Below are positions 9,309-18,407 of a DNA stretch of 64,000 bases, piece after piece; the stretch's first letter is position 1, and every line of letters starts with the position of its first letter. The stretch spans positions 1 to 64,000 of the forward strand of contig JAFUWN010000009.1 in the NCBI GenBank assembly GCA_017483465.1, read 5' to 3'. The stretch comes from Oscillospiraceae bacterium (GTDB lineage: Bacteria; Bacillota; Clostridia; Oscillospirales; Ruminococcaceae). The translations under genes and the position numbers were made by a program. The notes under the pieces are model-generated. The model made no database searches. It was not told the origin of the DNA and worked only from the letters and a program-made list of their open reading frames with translations.

Positions 9309-9337
9309 TTGTATTATTCCTATCGATATGCTATAAT
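9309..9337 (+). promoter_or_regulatory. Sigma-A promoter of nifS-nifU
   Basis: TTGTAT (9309-9314), 17 bases, TATAAT (9332-9337). The 100 bases before it hold only short AT-rich inverted repeats (ATAAC/GTTAT); no clear iron-sulfur regulator site is seen. Confidence 0.72.
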
Positions 9338-9373
9338 ATAATAAAAATTATCAAAAAAGAAGGTTTTTGACAA

Positions 9374-10567
9374 ATGGAAAAACGTTATATCTATGCTGAT
9401 CATGCTGCTACCACAGCTGTATCTGATGAAGTTCTGAAAGAAATGCTCCCCTATTTTCAGGAACATTTCGGCAATGCCTCCAGTATTTATTCCAAAGGCC
9501 GTGAAAATGAACGTGCTATCCTCGATGCCCGTGCCAGAATCGCAAAATGCCTCAACGCTGACCCAAAGGAAATCTATTTTACTGCGGGCGGTTCTGAATC
9601 CGATAACTGGGCAATCAAAGGCTCTGTTGATAAACTTGCCGCTAAAGGCAAAAAGCATATTATCACGACTGTGTTTGAACATCATGCTGTTCTGCATACC
9701 TGCGAATTTCTCGAAAAACATGGTTTTGAAGTAACTTATCTGCCTGTTTCTCCTGAGGGCTTAATCAATCCCGAAGATGTCGAAAAGGCGATCCGGGAAG
9801 ATACTGCTTTAGTTACGATTATGTATGCCAATAATGAAATCGGCACTATCCAGCCGATTCCGGAAATCGGTGAAATCTGCCGCAAGCATAAAGTCCTGTT
9901 TCATACCGATGCTGTTCAGGCAATCGGCAATGTGCCGATTGATGTCAAGGCTCAGAATATTGATATGCTCTCGATCTCTGGTCATAAATTCCATGCTCCG
10001 AAAGGTATCGGCATTCTGTATGTCAAGAAAGGCATTCTGCTCTCGAATCTGATTCACGGCGGCGGTCAGGAATCCGGCAAACGTGCCGGAACAGAAAATG
10101 TCGCCGGTATTATCGGCATTGCCAAGGCTCTGGAACTCGCTACAGAAAATATTCCTGCCAAGATTGCAAAACTGACTCCGCTCAGAGACAAGCTGATTGA
10201 CGGTATTTTAAAAATCGACCAGACCAGACTCAACGGCGACAGAGAAAAAAGATTATGCGGAAATGTCAATATTTCCATTGTCGGCATCGAGGGTGAAAGC
10301 TTATTATTAATGCTCGATCATTACGGCATTCAGGCTTCTTCCGGTTCGGCCTGCACATCCGGTTCGCTCGATCCGTCTCATGTATTATTATCACTCGGAC
10401 TGGTGCATGAAGTCGCTCACGGTTCGTTAAGATTAAGTTTCGGTGAAGAATTTACCGAACAGGATGCGGATTATATTCTCGAAGTTCTCCCCCAGATTGT
10501 GAACCGCCTCAGAAGCATGTCACCTATGTGGGAAACCCTTACCAAACAAAATAAAAAATTAGTCTGA
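9374..10567 (+). CDS. nifS: Cysteine desulfurase, NifS/IscS type
   Basis: 397 residues. A PLP enzyme that takes sulfur from cysteine as an enzyme-bound persulfide for iron-sulfur cluster assembly. Visible landmarks are [11 protein letters not shown] at the N terminus, the PLP lysine in [10 protein letters not shown] (Lys205), the histidine pair FEHHAV near 103, and the persulfide cysteine in SSGSACTSG (Cys327). The ribosome site is AGAAGG. The stop is 20 bases from nifU, so desulfurase and scaffold are made together, the usual minimal clostridial arrangement; no isc or suf regulator is adjacent. Confidence 0.96.
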   Translation: MEKRYIYADHAATTAVSDEVLKEMLPYFQEHFGNASSIYSKGRENERAILDARARIAKCLNADPKEIYFTAGGSESDNWAIKGSVDKLAAKGKKHIITTVFEHHAVLHTCEFLEKHGFEVTYLPVSPEGLINPEDVEKAIREDTALVTIMYANNEIGTIQPIPEIGEICRKHKVLFHTDAVQAIGNVPIDVKAQNIDMLSISGHKFHAPKGIGILYVKKGILLSNLIHGGGQESGKRAGTENVAGIIGIAKALELATENIPAKIAKLTPLRDKLIDGILKIDQTRLNGDREKRLCGNVNISIVGIEGESLLLMLDHYGIQASSGSACTSGSLDPSHVLLSLGLVHEVAHGSLRLSFGEEFTEQDADYILEVLPQIVNRLRSMSPMWETLTKQNKKLV

Positions 10568-10587
10568 TTGACAGGAGGAATGTTATC

Positions 10588-11019
10588 ATGAATTACAGTG
10601 AAAAAGTCATGGACCATTTTACAAATCCCAGAAATGTCGGTGAAATCCCCGATGCTGACGGCATCGGAGAAGTCGGCAATGCCAAGTGCGGCGATATCAT
10701 GAAGATGTATCTCAAAATTGACGGCGATACAATCTCTGATGTGAAATTCAAAACATTCGGCTGCGGTGCGGCTATCGCTACTTCTTCCATGGCAACGGAG
10801 ATGATCAAGGGCAAAACTATTGATGATGCCCTCAAGCTCACAAACAAAGCCGTGATGGAAGCTCTTGACGGTCTGCCGCCTGTGAAAGTACACTGTTCCG
10901 TGCTCGCAGAAGAAGCCGTAAAAGCCGCTCTGACGGATTATTATACGAAACAGGGCGTTGATGCGAAATTAATCGTCGGTGAAGTGCCTTCCTGTGAAGA
11001 ATGTCATGAACATGATTAA
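10588..11019 (+). CDS. nifU: Iron-sulfur cluster scaffold, NifU/IscU N-terminal type
   Basis: 143 residues. It carries the nascent iron-sulfur cluster built with sulfur from the upstream desulfurase. The three conserved cluster cysteines are Cys34 (NAKCGD), Cys59 (TFGCGAA) and Cys103 (VHCSVL). The start MNYSEKVMDHFTNPRN is typical of IscU. The C-terminal tail carries two extra cysteines (SCEEC). A perfect AGGAGG-type site and a strong terminator bound the gene. Confidence 0.96.
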   Translation: MNYSEKVMDHFTNPRNVGEIPDADGIGEVGNAKCGDIMKMYLKIDGDTISDVKFKTFGCGAAIATSSMATEMIKGKTIDDALKLTNKAVMEALDGLPPVKVHCSVLAEEAVKAALTDYYTKQGVDAKLIVGEVPSCEECHEHD

Positions 11020-11027
11020 ATCTTTCG

Positions 11028-11063
11028 ATCAGCAGCAGAATTCCTCTGCTGCTGATTTTTTTT
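11028..11063 (+). terminator. Intrinsic terminator after nifU
   Basis: 11-bp stem ATCAGCAGCAG/CTGCTGCTGAT, 7-base loop, eight T residues. Confidence 0.93.
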
Positions 11064-11069
11064 AATCTC

Positions 11070-11098
11070 TTGACAAACACAAAAGAAAGTGCTATGAT
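11070..11098 (+). promoter_or_regulatory. Sigma-A promoter of the zinc-ribbon membrane gene
   Basis: TTGACA (11070-11075), 17 bases, TATGAT (11093-11098). Confidence 0.82.
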
Positions 11099-11120
11099 GA
11101 TCTCAAAGAGGTGAGAGCAC

Positions 11121-11603
11121 ATGAAAGTCCTGAGCTGTCCGCAGTGCGGAGGAACTGTCTATCTGACACAATATCCGGGAGTGTATCACTGCCGCTACTG
11201 CCGTACACTTGTCTATGAAGAAACCGTACAGAAACTGGAGCTGAAAAAACAGGAACTTGACTTGTCAAAACAGATTCTTGCTGAAACACAGGCCGCAAAC
11301 CTGAAACGTGCCGAACGTGTCAGAAACTGGCATAAACTTTGTTCTGTATACTGGGGTTTTATTCTTATTACATTTTTTCTGGGAATGGCCGGGGCAGTCT
11401 TTTCTTTCCCGGCTTCGATTGGCGAATATCTGACATATTGCATTCTTCTCAGAGTTCCGGTTTCTCCGGTGATTGCGGCTCTCCGGCCGGATGCCTCTTA
11501 TTCTGCCGATGCTCCTCCGATCTGCAGTAAAGTCGTCCTGGTGGGCATATTCTGGATATTCGACATGGTATTATGGTGTTTTCTTCTTATGATGCTGGTA
11601 TAA
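11121..11603 (+). CDS. Zinc-ribbon membrane protein of unknown function
   Basis: 160 residues. An N-terminal zinc ribbon is made by CPQC and CRYC (first 30 residues), followed by a charged, probably coiled-coil stretch (about 35-70) and membrane helices near 75-95 and at the C terminus (about 140-160), with a weaker hydrophobic stretch between. The site AGAGGTGA precedes ATG. Own promoter and terminator. The layout, a cytosolic ribbon on a membrane anchor, suggests a small sensor or adaptor, but nothing in the sequence names a partner. Confidence 0.78.
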   Translation: MKVLSCPQCGGTVYLTQYPGVYHCRYCRTLVYEETVQKLELKKQELDLSKQILAETQAANLKRAERVRNWHKLCSVYWGFILITFFLGMAGAVFSFPASIGEYLTYCILLRVPVSPVIAALRPDASYSADAPPICSKVVLVGIFWIFDMVLWCFLLMMLV

Positions 11604-11615
11604 TAAATCATTCAG

Positions 11616-11641
11616 ACTCTGCATTTCTGTGCAGAGTTTTT
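11616..11641 (+). terminator. Intrinsic terminator
   Basis: 8-bp stem ACTCTGCA/TGCAGAGT with a 6-base loop, then TTTT. Confidence 0.82.
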
Positions 11642-11651
11642 GATTATATAG

Positions 11652-11680
11652 TTGACAAAATTCTGTTTTTGTGTTAAAAT
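11652..11680 (+). promoter_or_regulatory. Sigma-A promoter of the phosphatase operon
   Basis: TTGACA (11652-11657), 17 bases, TAAAAT (11675-11680). Confidence 0.8.
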
Positions 11681-11725
11681 TGACATGTATGTATATTTGT
11701 TGTTTTTTCTGAAAGGAGACTGTGC

Positions 11726-12427
11726 ATGATTTATGTCATGTCGGATGTTCATGGTGAATACCAGAAATATCTTAATATGCTGGAACTGATTCAGTTTTCT
11801 GACAAGGATTCTCTTTTTATTCTCGGTGATGTCGTGGACAGAGGGTCTGAACCTGTTTCCGTTCTGAAAGATATGATGCTCCGGCCGAATGTCTTTCCGA
11901 TCATGGGCAATCATGATTTTCTGGCTTATTATTTATTAAGCAAACTTGGCAGCAGCATTACAGGCGAGACTATCGAAAATACACTTGAAGTTGACGAAGT
12001 ACAGGACATTCTGGAATGGATTGATGACGGCGGTGCTTCCACAGTCGCACAGTTCCAGAAACTCACCCCTGAAGAACGTCAGGATATTCTGGATTATATT
12101 GCCGAATTTCCGTTCTATGAAACGATTGATGTCGGAGAAAATACATTCATTCTGGTTCATGCAGGACTCGGCAATTTCCGGCCGGATAAGAAACTGAGCG
12201 AATATTCTGCTGCTGATCTGATTACTACCCGGGAAGACCCTGACCGGAGATTCTTCGACAACGAACATATTTATATTATTACCGGTCATACACCCACCCC
12301 GCTGATCAGCGGAAAACCGGAAATTTATCACAGTGCCAATAATATTTATATCGACTGCGGTGCCTGTTTCGAGTCCGGCCGGCTTGCCTGTCTCTGTCTT
12401 GATACTATGCAGGAATTTTATATTTAA
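11726..12427 (+). CDS. Calcineurin-like metallophosphatase (Ser/Thr phosphatase or Ap4A hydrolase type)
   Basis: 233 residues with every block of the PPP-type metallophosphoesterases: DVHGEY (metal), GDVVDRG, GNHDF, HAGLG and GHTPTP. It is cytosolic. The family contains protein serine/threonine phosphatases (PrpE-like) and diadenosine tetraphosphatases; the sequence alone does not choose. The site AAAGGAGA precedes ATG. It heads a three-gene operon with a membrane protein (25 bases downstream) and an SGNH hydrolase. Confidence 0.9.
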   Translation: MIYVMSDVHGEYQKYLNMLELIQFSDKDSLFILGDVVDRGSEPVSVLKDMMLRPNVFPIMGNHDFLAYYLLSKLGSSITGETIENTLEVDEVQDILEWIDDGGASTVAQFQKLTPEERQDILDYIAEFPFYETIDVGENTFILVHAGLGNFRPDKKLSEYSAADLITTREDPDRRFFDNEHIYIITGHTPTPLISGKPEIYHSANNIYIDCGACFESGRLACLCLDTMQEFYI

Positions 12428-12451
12428 TTGCAAAGGGGAATGTGCTTTATT

Positions 12452-12919
12452 ATGAATATGAAAAAAATCGGAATGCAGATGAGCATTCTCATGGGAATTT
12501 CCATGAGTTTCTGCTTGTCACTGACAGGCATTCTTTCTTCCGGACATTTTACCGTTCCGGCTTTTCTGAGCAGTTTTCTGATCAGTACGATAATCAGCCT
12601 GATCATTGGTTTTTTTGTGCCGATGAAGAAAGTCGGCGATACTGCCGTTCAGAAAGCAAATCTGACTCCCGGCACTCTCGGTGCAAGATGTCTGGAAAGT
12701 CTGATTTCTGATCTGATCTATACACCGGTTCTGACACTCTGCATGACAGCTCTGGCATATCATACCGCTGTCAGTCACGGACAGGAAATGCCGCCTTATC
12801 TTCTGATGTTTCTCAAATCGCTGCTGCTGAGCATGATTGTCGGCTATATTCTCATTTTTATTCTGACTCCGGTTTATCTGAAACTTGTTATGAAAAAAAA
12901 TACACCTCCGGAGCCATGA
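12452..12919 (+). CDS. Four-helix membrane protein, unknown
   Basis: 155 residues, with hydrophobic helices near residues 8-25, 32-52, 85-105 and 118-145 and a basic C-terminal tail. The helix pair around SFLISTIISLIIGFFVPM is repeated in looser form in the second half, an internal duplication reminiscent of DUF2798 proteins; this is tentative. ATG 12452 is preferred to upstream in-frame ATGs because those overlap the only ribosome-site candidate, AAGGGG (12433-12438); the spacing of 13 is long, so the start is uncertain. Confidence 0.72.
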   Translation: MNMKKIGMQMSILMGISMSFCLSLTGILSSGHFTVPAFLSSFLISTIISLIIGFFVPMKKVGDTAVQKANLTPGTLGARCLESLISDLIYTPVLTLCMTALAYHTAVSHGQEMPPYLLMFLKSLLLSMIVGYILIFILTPVYLKLVMKKNTPPEP

Positions 12920-12965
12920 ACTGATCTGTTTTTTATGAATTTTCCGGAAAGGAGGAAACGCTGTT

Positions 12966-13640
12966 ATGAATTATTTTTCCATCATGGGTGACTCTACCAG
13001 CAGTCTTGTCGGCACTGTGCCGGAAGGCTACAGAGTTCACTATGACTATGAAGAAATGCAGAAAAATGCCATCCGCTATATCAGTGACATGTGGTGGGCA
13101 AAAGTTATCACCCATTTCGGCGGGAGAATCTGTGTCAACAATTCCTATGCCGGAAGCTGTGTCGCCGGAAAACATCCTTTCTCCGGAAACAGCATCAAAC
13201 GCACAGAACTGCTTCATAACGGCAATATTGCTCCGGATATTATTCTTGTCTATATGGGGATCAAAGATTTCGGCAGAGGTGTACCGATTAAAAATAAAAA
13301 TCCGCTCTGGAAAAATCCGCTTTATTTTGAAGATGCCTATGCCTTGATGCTCAAACGCATTCATAATACCTATCCCAATGCCCAGATTATCTGCGGAACT
13401 GTTGCAAGAACCTATCATGCTAAAATCCGCAACTGGCAGTTTCCTGAAGAATTTGCCGGAATCCCTCTCGAAGAATACAACGAATCTATTCGGTTTCTGG
13501 TACAGAAATTCAAATGCAGACTGGCCGATCTTTCCGAAAGAAAACTATACTGTGAAACTCTGGACGGCACACATCCGACTCTGACCGGCCATGAAGAACT
13601 GGCTCACGGCTGGATTGACTGTCTGCTGGATATTTTGTAG
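12966..13640 (+). CDS. SGNH/GDSL-family hydrolase
   Basis: 224 residues, no signal peptide. Block I is MGDSTSS with the nucleophile serine in GDS, near the N terminus; the block V catalytic pair is DGTHPT near residue 198. The block III segment YMGIKDFG replaces the usual GxND with G-I-K-D, so the oxyanion asparagine is not in its standard place. Substrates of such cytosolic esterases are often acetylated sugars or lipids; here unknown. AAAGGAGG precedes ATG; last gene of the phosphatase operon. Confidence 0.85.
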   Translation: MNYFSIMGDSTSSLVGTVPEGYRVHYDYEEMQKNAIRYISDMWWAKVITHFGGRICVNNSYAGSCVAGKHPFSGNSIKRTELLHNGNIAPDIILVYMGIKDFGRGVPIKNKNPLWKNPLYFEDAYALMLKRIHNTYPNAQIICGTVARTYHAKIRNWQFPEEFAGIPLEEYNESIRFLVQKFKCRLADLSERKLYCETLDGTHPTLTGHEELAHGWIDCLLDIL

Positions 13641-13648
13641 CAGAACTA

Positions 13649-13677
13649 TTGCATTTTTCAGGAAAACAGTGTATAAT
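13649..13677 (+). promoter_or_regulatory. Sigma-A promoter of prfB
   Basis: TTGCAT (13649-13654), 17 bases, TATAAT (13672-13677). Confidence 0.8.
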
Positions 13678-13714
13678 AAAATAAAAAGCTTATCATATCA
13701 CAAGGAGATTATTT

Positions 13715-14836
13715 ATGATTTTACTGGATGAATTAAAAGTCGAAATGAACGGCTATCGAAAAGAACTCGACGAACTCGGCGAAGTGCTCAATATCAAAAA
13801 AGCCAGGGAAGAACTCAAAGATTTACAGGAACAGGCTACTGCTGCCGATTTCTGGGATGATCTCGAAAATTCCCAGAAAGTTCTTCAGAAAACCAAACAG
13901 CTCGAAAACAAAATCACAGACTATGAAAAAATGCAGTCCCGTCTTGATGATATTCTGACTATGATTGAACTCTGCATGGAAGAAGAAGACGAGGATATGC
14001 AGAATGAAATTGTCACGGAAATTGCCGATTTCAAACAGGCTCTGGAAAATAAAAATCTCGAAACGCTCCTGTCCGGCGAATATGACAGCAAAAATGCAAT
14101 TCTGACATTCCATGCCGGTGCAGGCGGTACCGAAGCTCAGGACTGGGCTGAAATGCTCTATCGTATGTATAACCGCTGGGCTGAACGCCATAATTTCAAA
14201 GTTCAGCTTCTGGATTACCTCGACGGCGAAGAAGCCGGCCTCAAGAGTGCCTCTATCATGGTAGAGGGTGAAAATGCTTACGGCTATCTCAAATCCGAAG
14301 CAGGTGTTCACAGATTAGTCAGAGTTTCCCCTTTCGATGCCTCCGGCAGAAGACATACTTCCTTTGCGGCTCTCGAAGTCATGCCGGAAATGGATGATAA
14401 TATTCAGGTCGAAATCCGTGACGAAGATATTGAAATGGAAGTTTACCGCTCCAGCGGTGCAGGCGGTCAGAAAGTCAATAAAACCAGTTCTGCTGTTCGT
14501 CTGATTCATAAGCCGACCGGTATCGTGACTTCCTGTCAGACTCAGCGAAGCCAGTATCAGAATAAAGACTATGCCATGAAAATGCTCGTTGCAAAATTAG
14601 TCGAAATCAAAGAGCGTGAGCATTTAGAAAAAATTTCTGATATCAAGGGCATTCAGAAAGAAATCGGCTGGGGTGCTCAGATTCGTTCTTATGTCTTCAT
14701 GCCGTATACTCTTGTCAAAGATCACAGAACCAATTTTGAAAACGGCAATATCAATGCTGTCATGGACGGCGATTTAGACGGCTTTATTCATGCCTATCTG
14801 AAATCGCTTTCTCACGGCACTCTTGAACAGAATTAA
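13715..14836 (+). CDS. prfB: Peptide chain release factor 2
   Basis: 373 residues in one open frame. It recognises UAA and UGA stop codons and triggers peptide release on the ribosome. The stop-recognition tripeptide SPF is at 205-207 and the GGQ hydrolysis motif at 250-252. No in-frame TGA or CTTTGA slip site is present near codon 25, so the programmed +1 frameshift that autoregulates RF2 in many bacteria is absent; the sequence reads straight through ELGEVLNIKKA. The site AAGGAG is well spaced before ATG, and a bidirectional terminator follows. Confidence 0.97.
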   Translation: MILLDELKVEMNGYRKELDELGEVLNIKKAREELKDLQEQATAADFWDDLENSQKVLQKTKQLENKITDYEKMQSRLDDILTMIELCMEEEDEDMQNEIVTEIADFKQALENKNLETLLSGEYDSKNAILTFHAGAGGTEAQDWAEMLYRMYNRWAERHNFKVQLLDYLDGEEAGLKSASIMVEGENAYGYLKSEAGVHRLVRVSPFDASGRRHTSFAALEVMPEMDDNIQVEIRDEDIEMEVYRSSGAGGQKVNKTSSAVRLIHKPTGIVTSCQTQRSQYQNKDYAMKMLVAKLVEIKEREHLEKISDIKGIQKEIGWGAQIRSYVFMPYTLVKDHRTNFENGNINAVMDGDLDGFIHAYLKSLSHGTLEQN

Positions 14837-14841
14837 TTAAA

Positions 14842-14881
14842 AAGCGGCTGAACGCACTTGTTCAGCCGCTTCTGTTTTTTT
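14842..14881. terminator. Bidirectional terminator between prfB and the GH74 gene
   Basis: 12-bp perfect stem AAGCGGCTGAAC/GTTCAGCCGCTT with a 6-base loop; T runs on both strands. The tail touches the stop codon of the convergent GH74 gene. Confidence 0.93.
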
Positions 14882-17507
14882 ACTTGATCGGGAATTCACT
14901 TGCTTTGATAATTCCGACAATGGATTTCAGAATATTCAGAGAATCTGTTGCATCCGGTGTGCCGCTCTGATCGACATCGGCATTTTTCTTGCCGCCTGCT
15001 GTCAGGGGTTCCTTGCCCATAATCGCTTTATTCAGCGTGATGACATCCAGAATATTGACAATGCCGTTTTCATCCGCATCGCCCCAGAGAATCTCATCAG
15101 ATTCAGAAGTTGTTTCTGTAGGCTTGGTTGTCGGTTCGCTTCCGTCGGAGAGTGCTCCATAGACAATACCGCATCCGACTGTGGACATGTAGACTTTACC
15201 AAATTCATTCATATCGCCAACCAGATAATTTCCGTTACCTGTACCGCCATAGAGATGCTTTGTATTAATGCAGAGCCATGTCTTGCCGCCGTCAGTTGAA
15301 CGATAAATTCCCTCTGCACCGTCATCCGTCAGCTTACCGTACATATACAGGGCATTGACATCGCCTTCCTTTTCAGGAGCACCATAGCCCATTGTTTTAC
15401 AATATGATACATTATCCAGCTTTTCGCTTGTGACTGTACCATCATCGGCAACTGTGACATGATACATACCATACCAGCCGCCGGCAAGCATAAGATCGCC
15501 CTTTGTCCCCAGATAAGCAATTCTTCCCGCACTGTCGCACTGGTCATACATACAGATGTCTGTGCTCTTGAATGTCTTTCCGCCGTCCTTGCTGACACAT
15601 AACTTATACTGTGCATCACTGGCATCCGGTTCTGTCTTGGAATAGAACCAGCTGGAATTATAATATGTTACATAAGCATAAACTGTATTCGGATCTTCCG
15701 GCTCGATAAATACCATTGTCGGCTTGGAACCATATGCAGACGGAATTCCCTCGCATGATGTCCATGTTTCACCCCAGTCATCACTATAAGAAACCGAGCT
15801 GCTGTCTTTGCTGGTATTGAAAACCCTGTAAGTCGATTTATCAATCTGAGCAATCGCAAGCTTACCGCCCTTTACAGCCGGACTGAATGCATTCCATGTC
15901 TTGCCTCTGTCAGTTGTATAATAACCCGAGCCGTTATCGCCCTCGGCAATTCTTGCCCAGACATCTGTATTTTGAGTGCATACGGCAATTGCTGATGTAC
16001 TGCCCATATTCGGCTGATACTGCAAGCCGATTGTTTCCGGATTTTCATGTACAAAACCGTCATAGTCACCGATTGCTGATAAGTCCAGTCCATCCGCTGT
16101 ACTGGTAAAATCAAGAGAAACGACTTCTTCGATTCCATCCGGATGGAATGTGAAGACAGGTCTCTTTTCAGGGTCTGTACTCCAGATATTCTCCGCAATA
16201 AATACACCGTTACCGGAAGTGATAAACATTCTGTCAGAATTTCTCGGGTCAGTCACTACCGTACCAGACCAGTGAATTGCCTTATCACGAATCCATGCAT
16301 AGCCGCCATCCTGTAAATATTCAGAAATCGGCTCCTGTCCCCATCCGGCAGATTTTCCCGGAGTAAAATTCTCCCATGTCTTACCGCCGTCGAACGAACG
16401 GAAATACTGATCGCCCCATGTAGCACCGTGATCATCTGTCCATGCTTCCCAGAGCTGATCTTCCCATTTGCCGCATGTACCGGCAATCATATGATCCGGA
16501 TTGCTCGGGTCAGCCCAGACAGAGCCAAAACCTTTATCACTGTCCAGAATCTGTGTGACTGTGCCTGTAGACGGTTCATAACGATAGCCGCCGCCGGATG
16601 CTCCGTTGAAAGCAAGTCCTGCAATATAGGTAATCAGCAGATTGCCATTGACATCAAGGTTAATTCTGGACGGATAGACATCCGTAGGCAGATCTTTACT
16701 CAGAACACTGAACTTATCATCTTTTGTGCTGGCAACATGAACATTCGCTGTACCTGTCGCAGAGGTGCCGACATATACTTTTCCGTCAGAAATGGCAATC
16801 GCTGCTACACCGTTCTGATGATTATATTCATCACTTGTAACAGATCTTGCAAGGGTATCTGTCCAGGTCGGCCATTTGGTTGTTTCTGCGAATAAGCCTA
16901 AATCATCATAGCCAATCACAGGCTCCCATGTTTCACCGCCGTCTGTTGATTTAATTAAAGCAGATTTTGAATTCTGATCTGATGTAACATCACCGCCGGC
17001 ATAGATGACTTTCGGATTATCCGGATCGACTGCAATTGCTTCACCGCACTGACGGCCGTCACCGTTACCCATAACTTTGATCAGATTTGTGACATCAATT
17101 TCTTGAAAGCTCTTGCCGCCGTCAGTTGTCTTGAAGATCACTGTTTTTTCTGCCGAGAAATAAGCACATCCGCAGAGAAAATATACTGTATTGTCATCTG
17201 TCGGGTCAACTGCCATGGCATCGACACTCAGCAGACCTCTGTCAGCATCGTTGATAAAATCAAGAAGCTGTTCCCAGCTTTCTGTATCGTAGTTATAACG
17301 ATACGCTCCGCCTACGTCAGTACGGGCATACATGACATCTTTACCGGTCACGATACCCGATACAAAGCCGCCGCCGCCGATTTTCATTGTTCCCCATGTA
17401 TAGGAATCTTCCAGCGAATCCACGGCCGATGCCGGCAGAAATGCCGCACAGCTGCACAGTACTGCTACACTTGCCACAGCAGCTGCCATTCTCTTCCATA
17501 ATTTCAT
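14880..17507 (-). CDS. Secreted GH74 xyloglucanase with C-terminal dockerin
   Basis: 875 residues. Signal peptide about 1-32, ending near LPASAVDS. The body is the GH74 double seven-bladed propeller: the start TWGTMKIGGGGFVSGIV, an Asp in ARTDVGGAYRY matching a family catalytic acid, and many Asp-box turns (STDGGETW, SFDGGKTW, STDGGKTW). Thr/Glu linker, then a dockerin at 809-875 with loops DADENGIVNILD and DVDQSGTPDATD. It should hydrolyse the xyloglucan backbone outside the cell while docked on a scaffold. The second ATG (17507) is chosen over ATG 17519 because the latter abuts the ribosome site GAGAGG. Confidence 0.94.
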   Translation of the reverse strand: MKLWKRMAAAVASVAVLCSCAAFLPASAVDSLEDSYTWGTMKIGGGGFVSGIVTGKDVMYARTDVGGAYRYNYDTESWEQLLDFINDADRGLLSVDAMAVDPTDDNTVYFLCGCAYFSAEKTVIFKTTDGGKSFQEIDVTNLIKVMGNGDGRQCGEAIAVDPDNPKVIYAGGDVTSDQNSKSALIKSTDGGETWEPVIGYDDLGLFAETTKWPTWTDTLARSVTSDEYNHQNGVAAIAISDGKVYVGTSATGTANVHVASTKDDKFSVLSKDLPTDVYPSRINLDVNGNLLITYIAGLAFNGASGGGYRYEPSTGTVTQILDSDKGFGSVWADPSNPDHMIAGTCGKWEDQLWEAWTDDHGATWGDQYFRSFDGGKTWENFTPGKSAGWGQEPISEYLQDGGYAWIRDKAIHWSGTVVTDPRNSDRMFITSGNGVFIAENIWSTDPEKRPVFTFHPDGIEEVVSLDFTSTADGLDLSAIGDYDGFVHENPETIGLQYQPNMGSTSAIAVCTQNTDVWARIAEGDNGSGYYTTDRGKTWNAFSPAVKGGKLAIAQIDKSTYRVFNTSKDSSSVSYSDDWGETWTSCEGIPSAYGSKPTMVFIEPEDPNTVYAYVTYYNSSWFYSKTEPDASDAQYKLCVSKDGGKTFKSTDICMYDQCDSAGRIAYLGTKGDLMLAGGWYGMYHVTVADDGTVTSEKLDNVSYCKTMGYGAPEKEGDVNALYMYGKLTDDGAEGIYRSTDGGKTWLCINTKHLYGGTGNGNYLVGDMNEFGKVYMSTVGCGIVYGALSDGSEPTTKPTETTSESDEILWGDADENGIVNILDVITLNKAIMGKEPLTAGGKKNADVDQSGTPDATDSLNILKSIVGIIKASEFPIK

Positions 17508-17566
17508 AGTAATACACATTCCTCTCTATATAAATCATTTTTGCTGAATCATCAGCATATATTTCT

Positions 17567-17595
17567 ATTTTACTATATTCCGAATAAAAATGCAA
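17567..17595 (-). promoter_or_regulatory. Sigma-A promoter of the GH74 gene
   Basis: TTGCAT (17590-17595) and TAAAAT (17567-17572) on the minus strand, 17 bases apart. Confidence 0.77.
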
Positions 17596-17645
17596 TAGCT
17601 AAAGCAAAAAATTCTTCTAATTTATTTTTATTTTCTCATGACAAA

Positions 17646-18323
17646 TTAAAACCGACAGCCGATTATTTTTCCATTGCTTCCTTTGATGATAAGAAATGCA
17701 GGGTTATCATGTATCGTTACGAATGTATAGCCATCTTCTGTTACACCTGACGGCATACAAGCACTGATATACCATATATCATATTCTTCATAATATGCTG
17801 TATCATAAACAGGCGTTGTCCTTTCTGCAATTGCAATTTTCACACCGTTCCTGTCAAGATACTCAGCCTCTGCCCGATCGATATAACCCTGACCAAGAAC
17901 CTCGATGAAAACTTCTCTTGCCTTTGAGATTAAATCCTGTTCGCTGTCAATTTTGCCTAAAGTATTATTTTTTATTCGAGAAACACTGTTCATAAAAAAA
18001 TCAATTTCGTTATCATAAGTAATATAATCCGTTCCGGTATAAATTGTATATGGCTCTTTATCATATCCATTCCATCTTTCATTGCATACAAATGCAATTG
18101 CTTCAAAAATATCTTCATCAGCTTTATTTTCAGTTTCTGTCGTTTCAGAATCAGCATCTGTGGCAACAGTTGAAACAGCAGTTGTCGTTTCAGAACTTAT
18201 CGCAGAAACAGTATCGCTTGTTTCTGTAATTTGATGTTCGGAAACGTCTGCAACATCTGTTTTATTACTGCATGAACAGAATATGATTAAGATCAAAATA
18301 CAAATAAAACTATATCTTTTCAT
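17646..18323 (-). CDS. Putative lipoprotein, unknown function
   Basis: 225 residues. The N terminus MKRYSFICILILIIFCSCSN is a lipoprotein-type signal with an atypical lipobox (FCS-C). A Ser/Thr/Glu-rich linker follows (about 25-68), then a soluble domain of about 155 residues ending DNPAFLIIKGSNGKIIGCRF. The closing WYISACMP...VTIHDNPA...GKIIG recalls NTF2-fold immunity or lipoprotein domains, but this is only a resemblance. AAAGGAG precedes ATG. More AT-rich than its neighbours, with no obvious promoter of its own in the 84 bases upstream; it may be read through from the dockerin genes. Confidence 0.75.
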   Translation of the reverse strand: MKRYSFICILILIIFCSCSNKTDVADVSEHQITETSDTVSAISSETTTAVSTVATDADSETTETENKADEDIFEAIAFVCNERWNGYDKEPYTIYTGTDYITYDNEIDFFMNSVSRIKNNTLGKIDSEQDLISKAREVFIEVLGQGYIDRAEAEYLDRNGVKIAIAERTTPVYDTAYYEEYDIWYISACMPSGVTEDGYTFVTIHDNPAFLIIKGSNGKIIGCRF

Positions 18324-18363
18324 TTATATTCTCCTTTCACAGAGTATCTGGTTAAACAGGAAG

Positions 18364-18385
18364 CCCCCGCCTTTTCAGACGGGGG
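18364..18385 (-). terminator. GC-rich hairpin after the dockerin gene at 18408
   Basis: 8-bp stem CCCCCGTC/GGCGGGGG (one G-T pair) with loop TGAAAA on the minus strand; the T tract is poor, so termination may be partial and feed the lipoprotein gene. Confidence 0.6.
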
Positions 18386-18407
18386 AGAACATCACTTAAT
18401 TTTCTAT

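Noticed and set aside
13715-13800. Programmed frameshift in prfB
   Set aside because: Looked for CTTTGA or an in-frame TGA near codon 25; neither is present and the frame is continuous.
17646-18323. NTF2-fold immunity assignment of the lipoprotein
   Set aside because: Only the last strands resemble that fold; too weak to use as a call.
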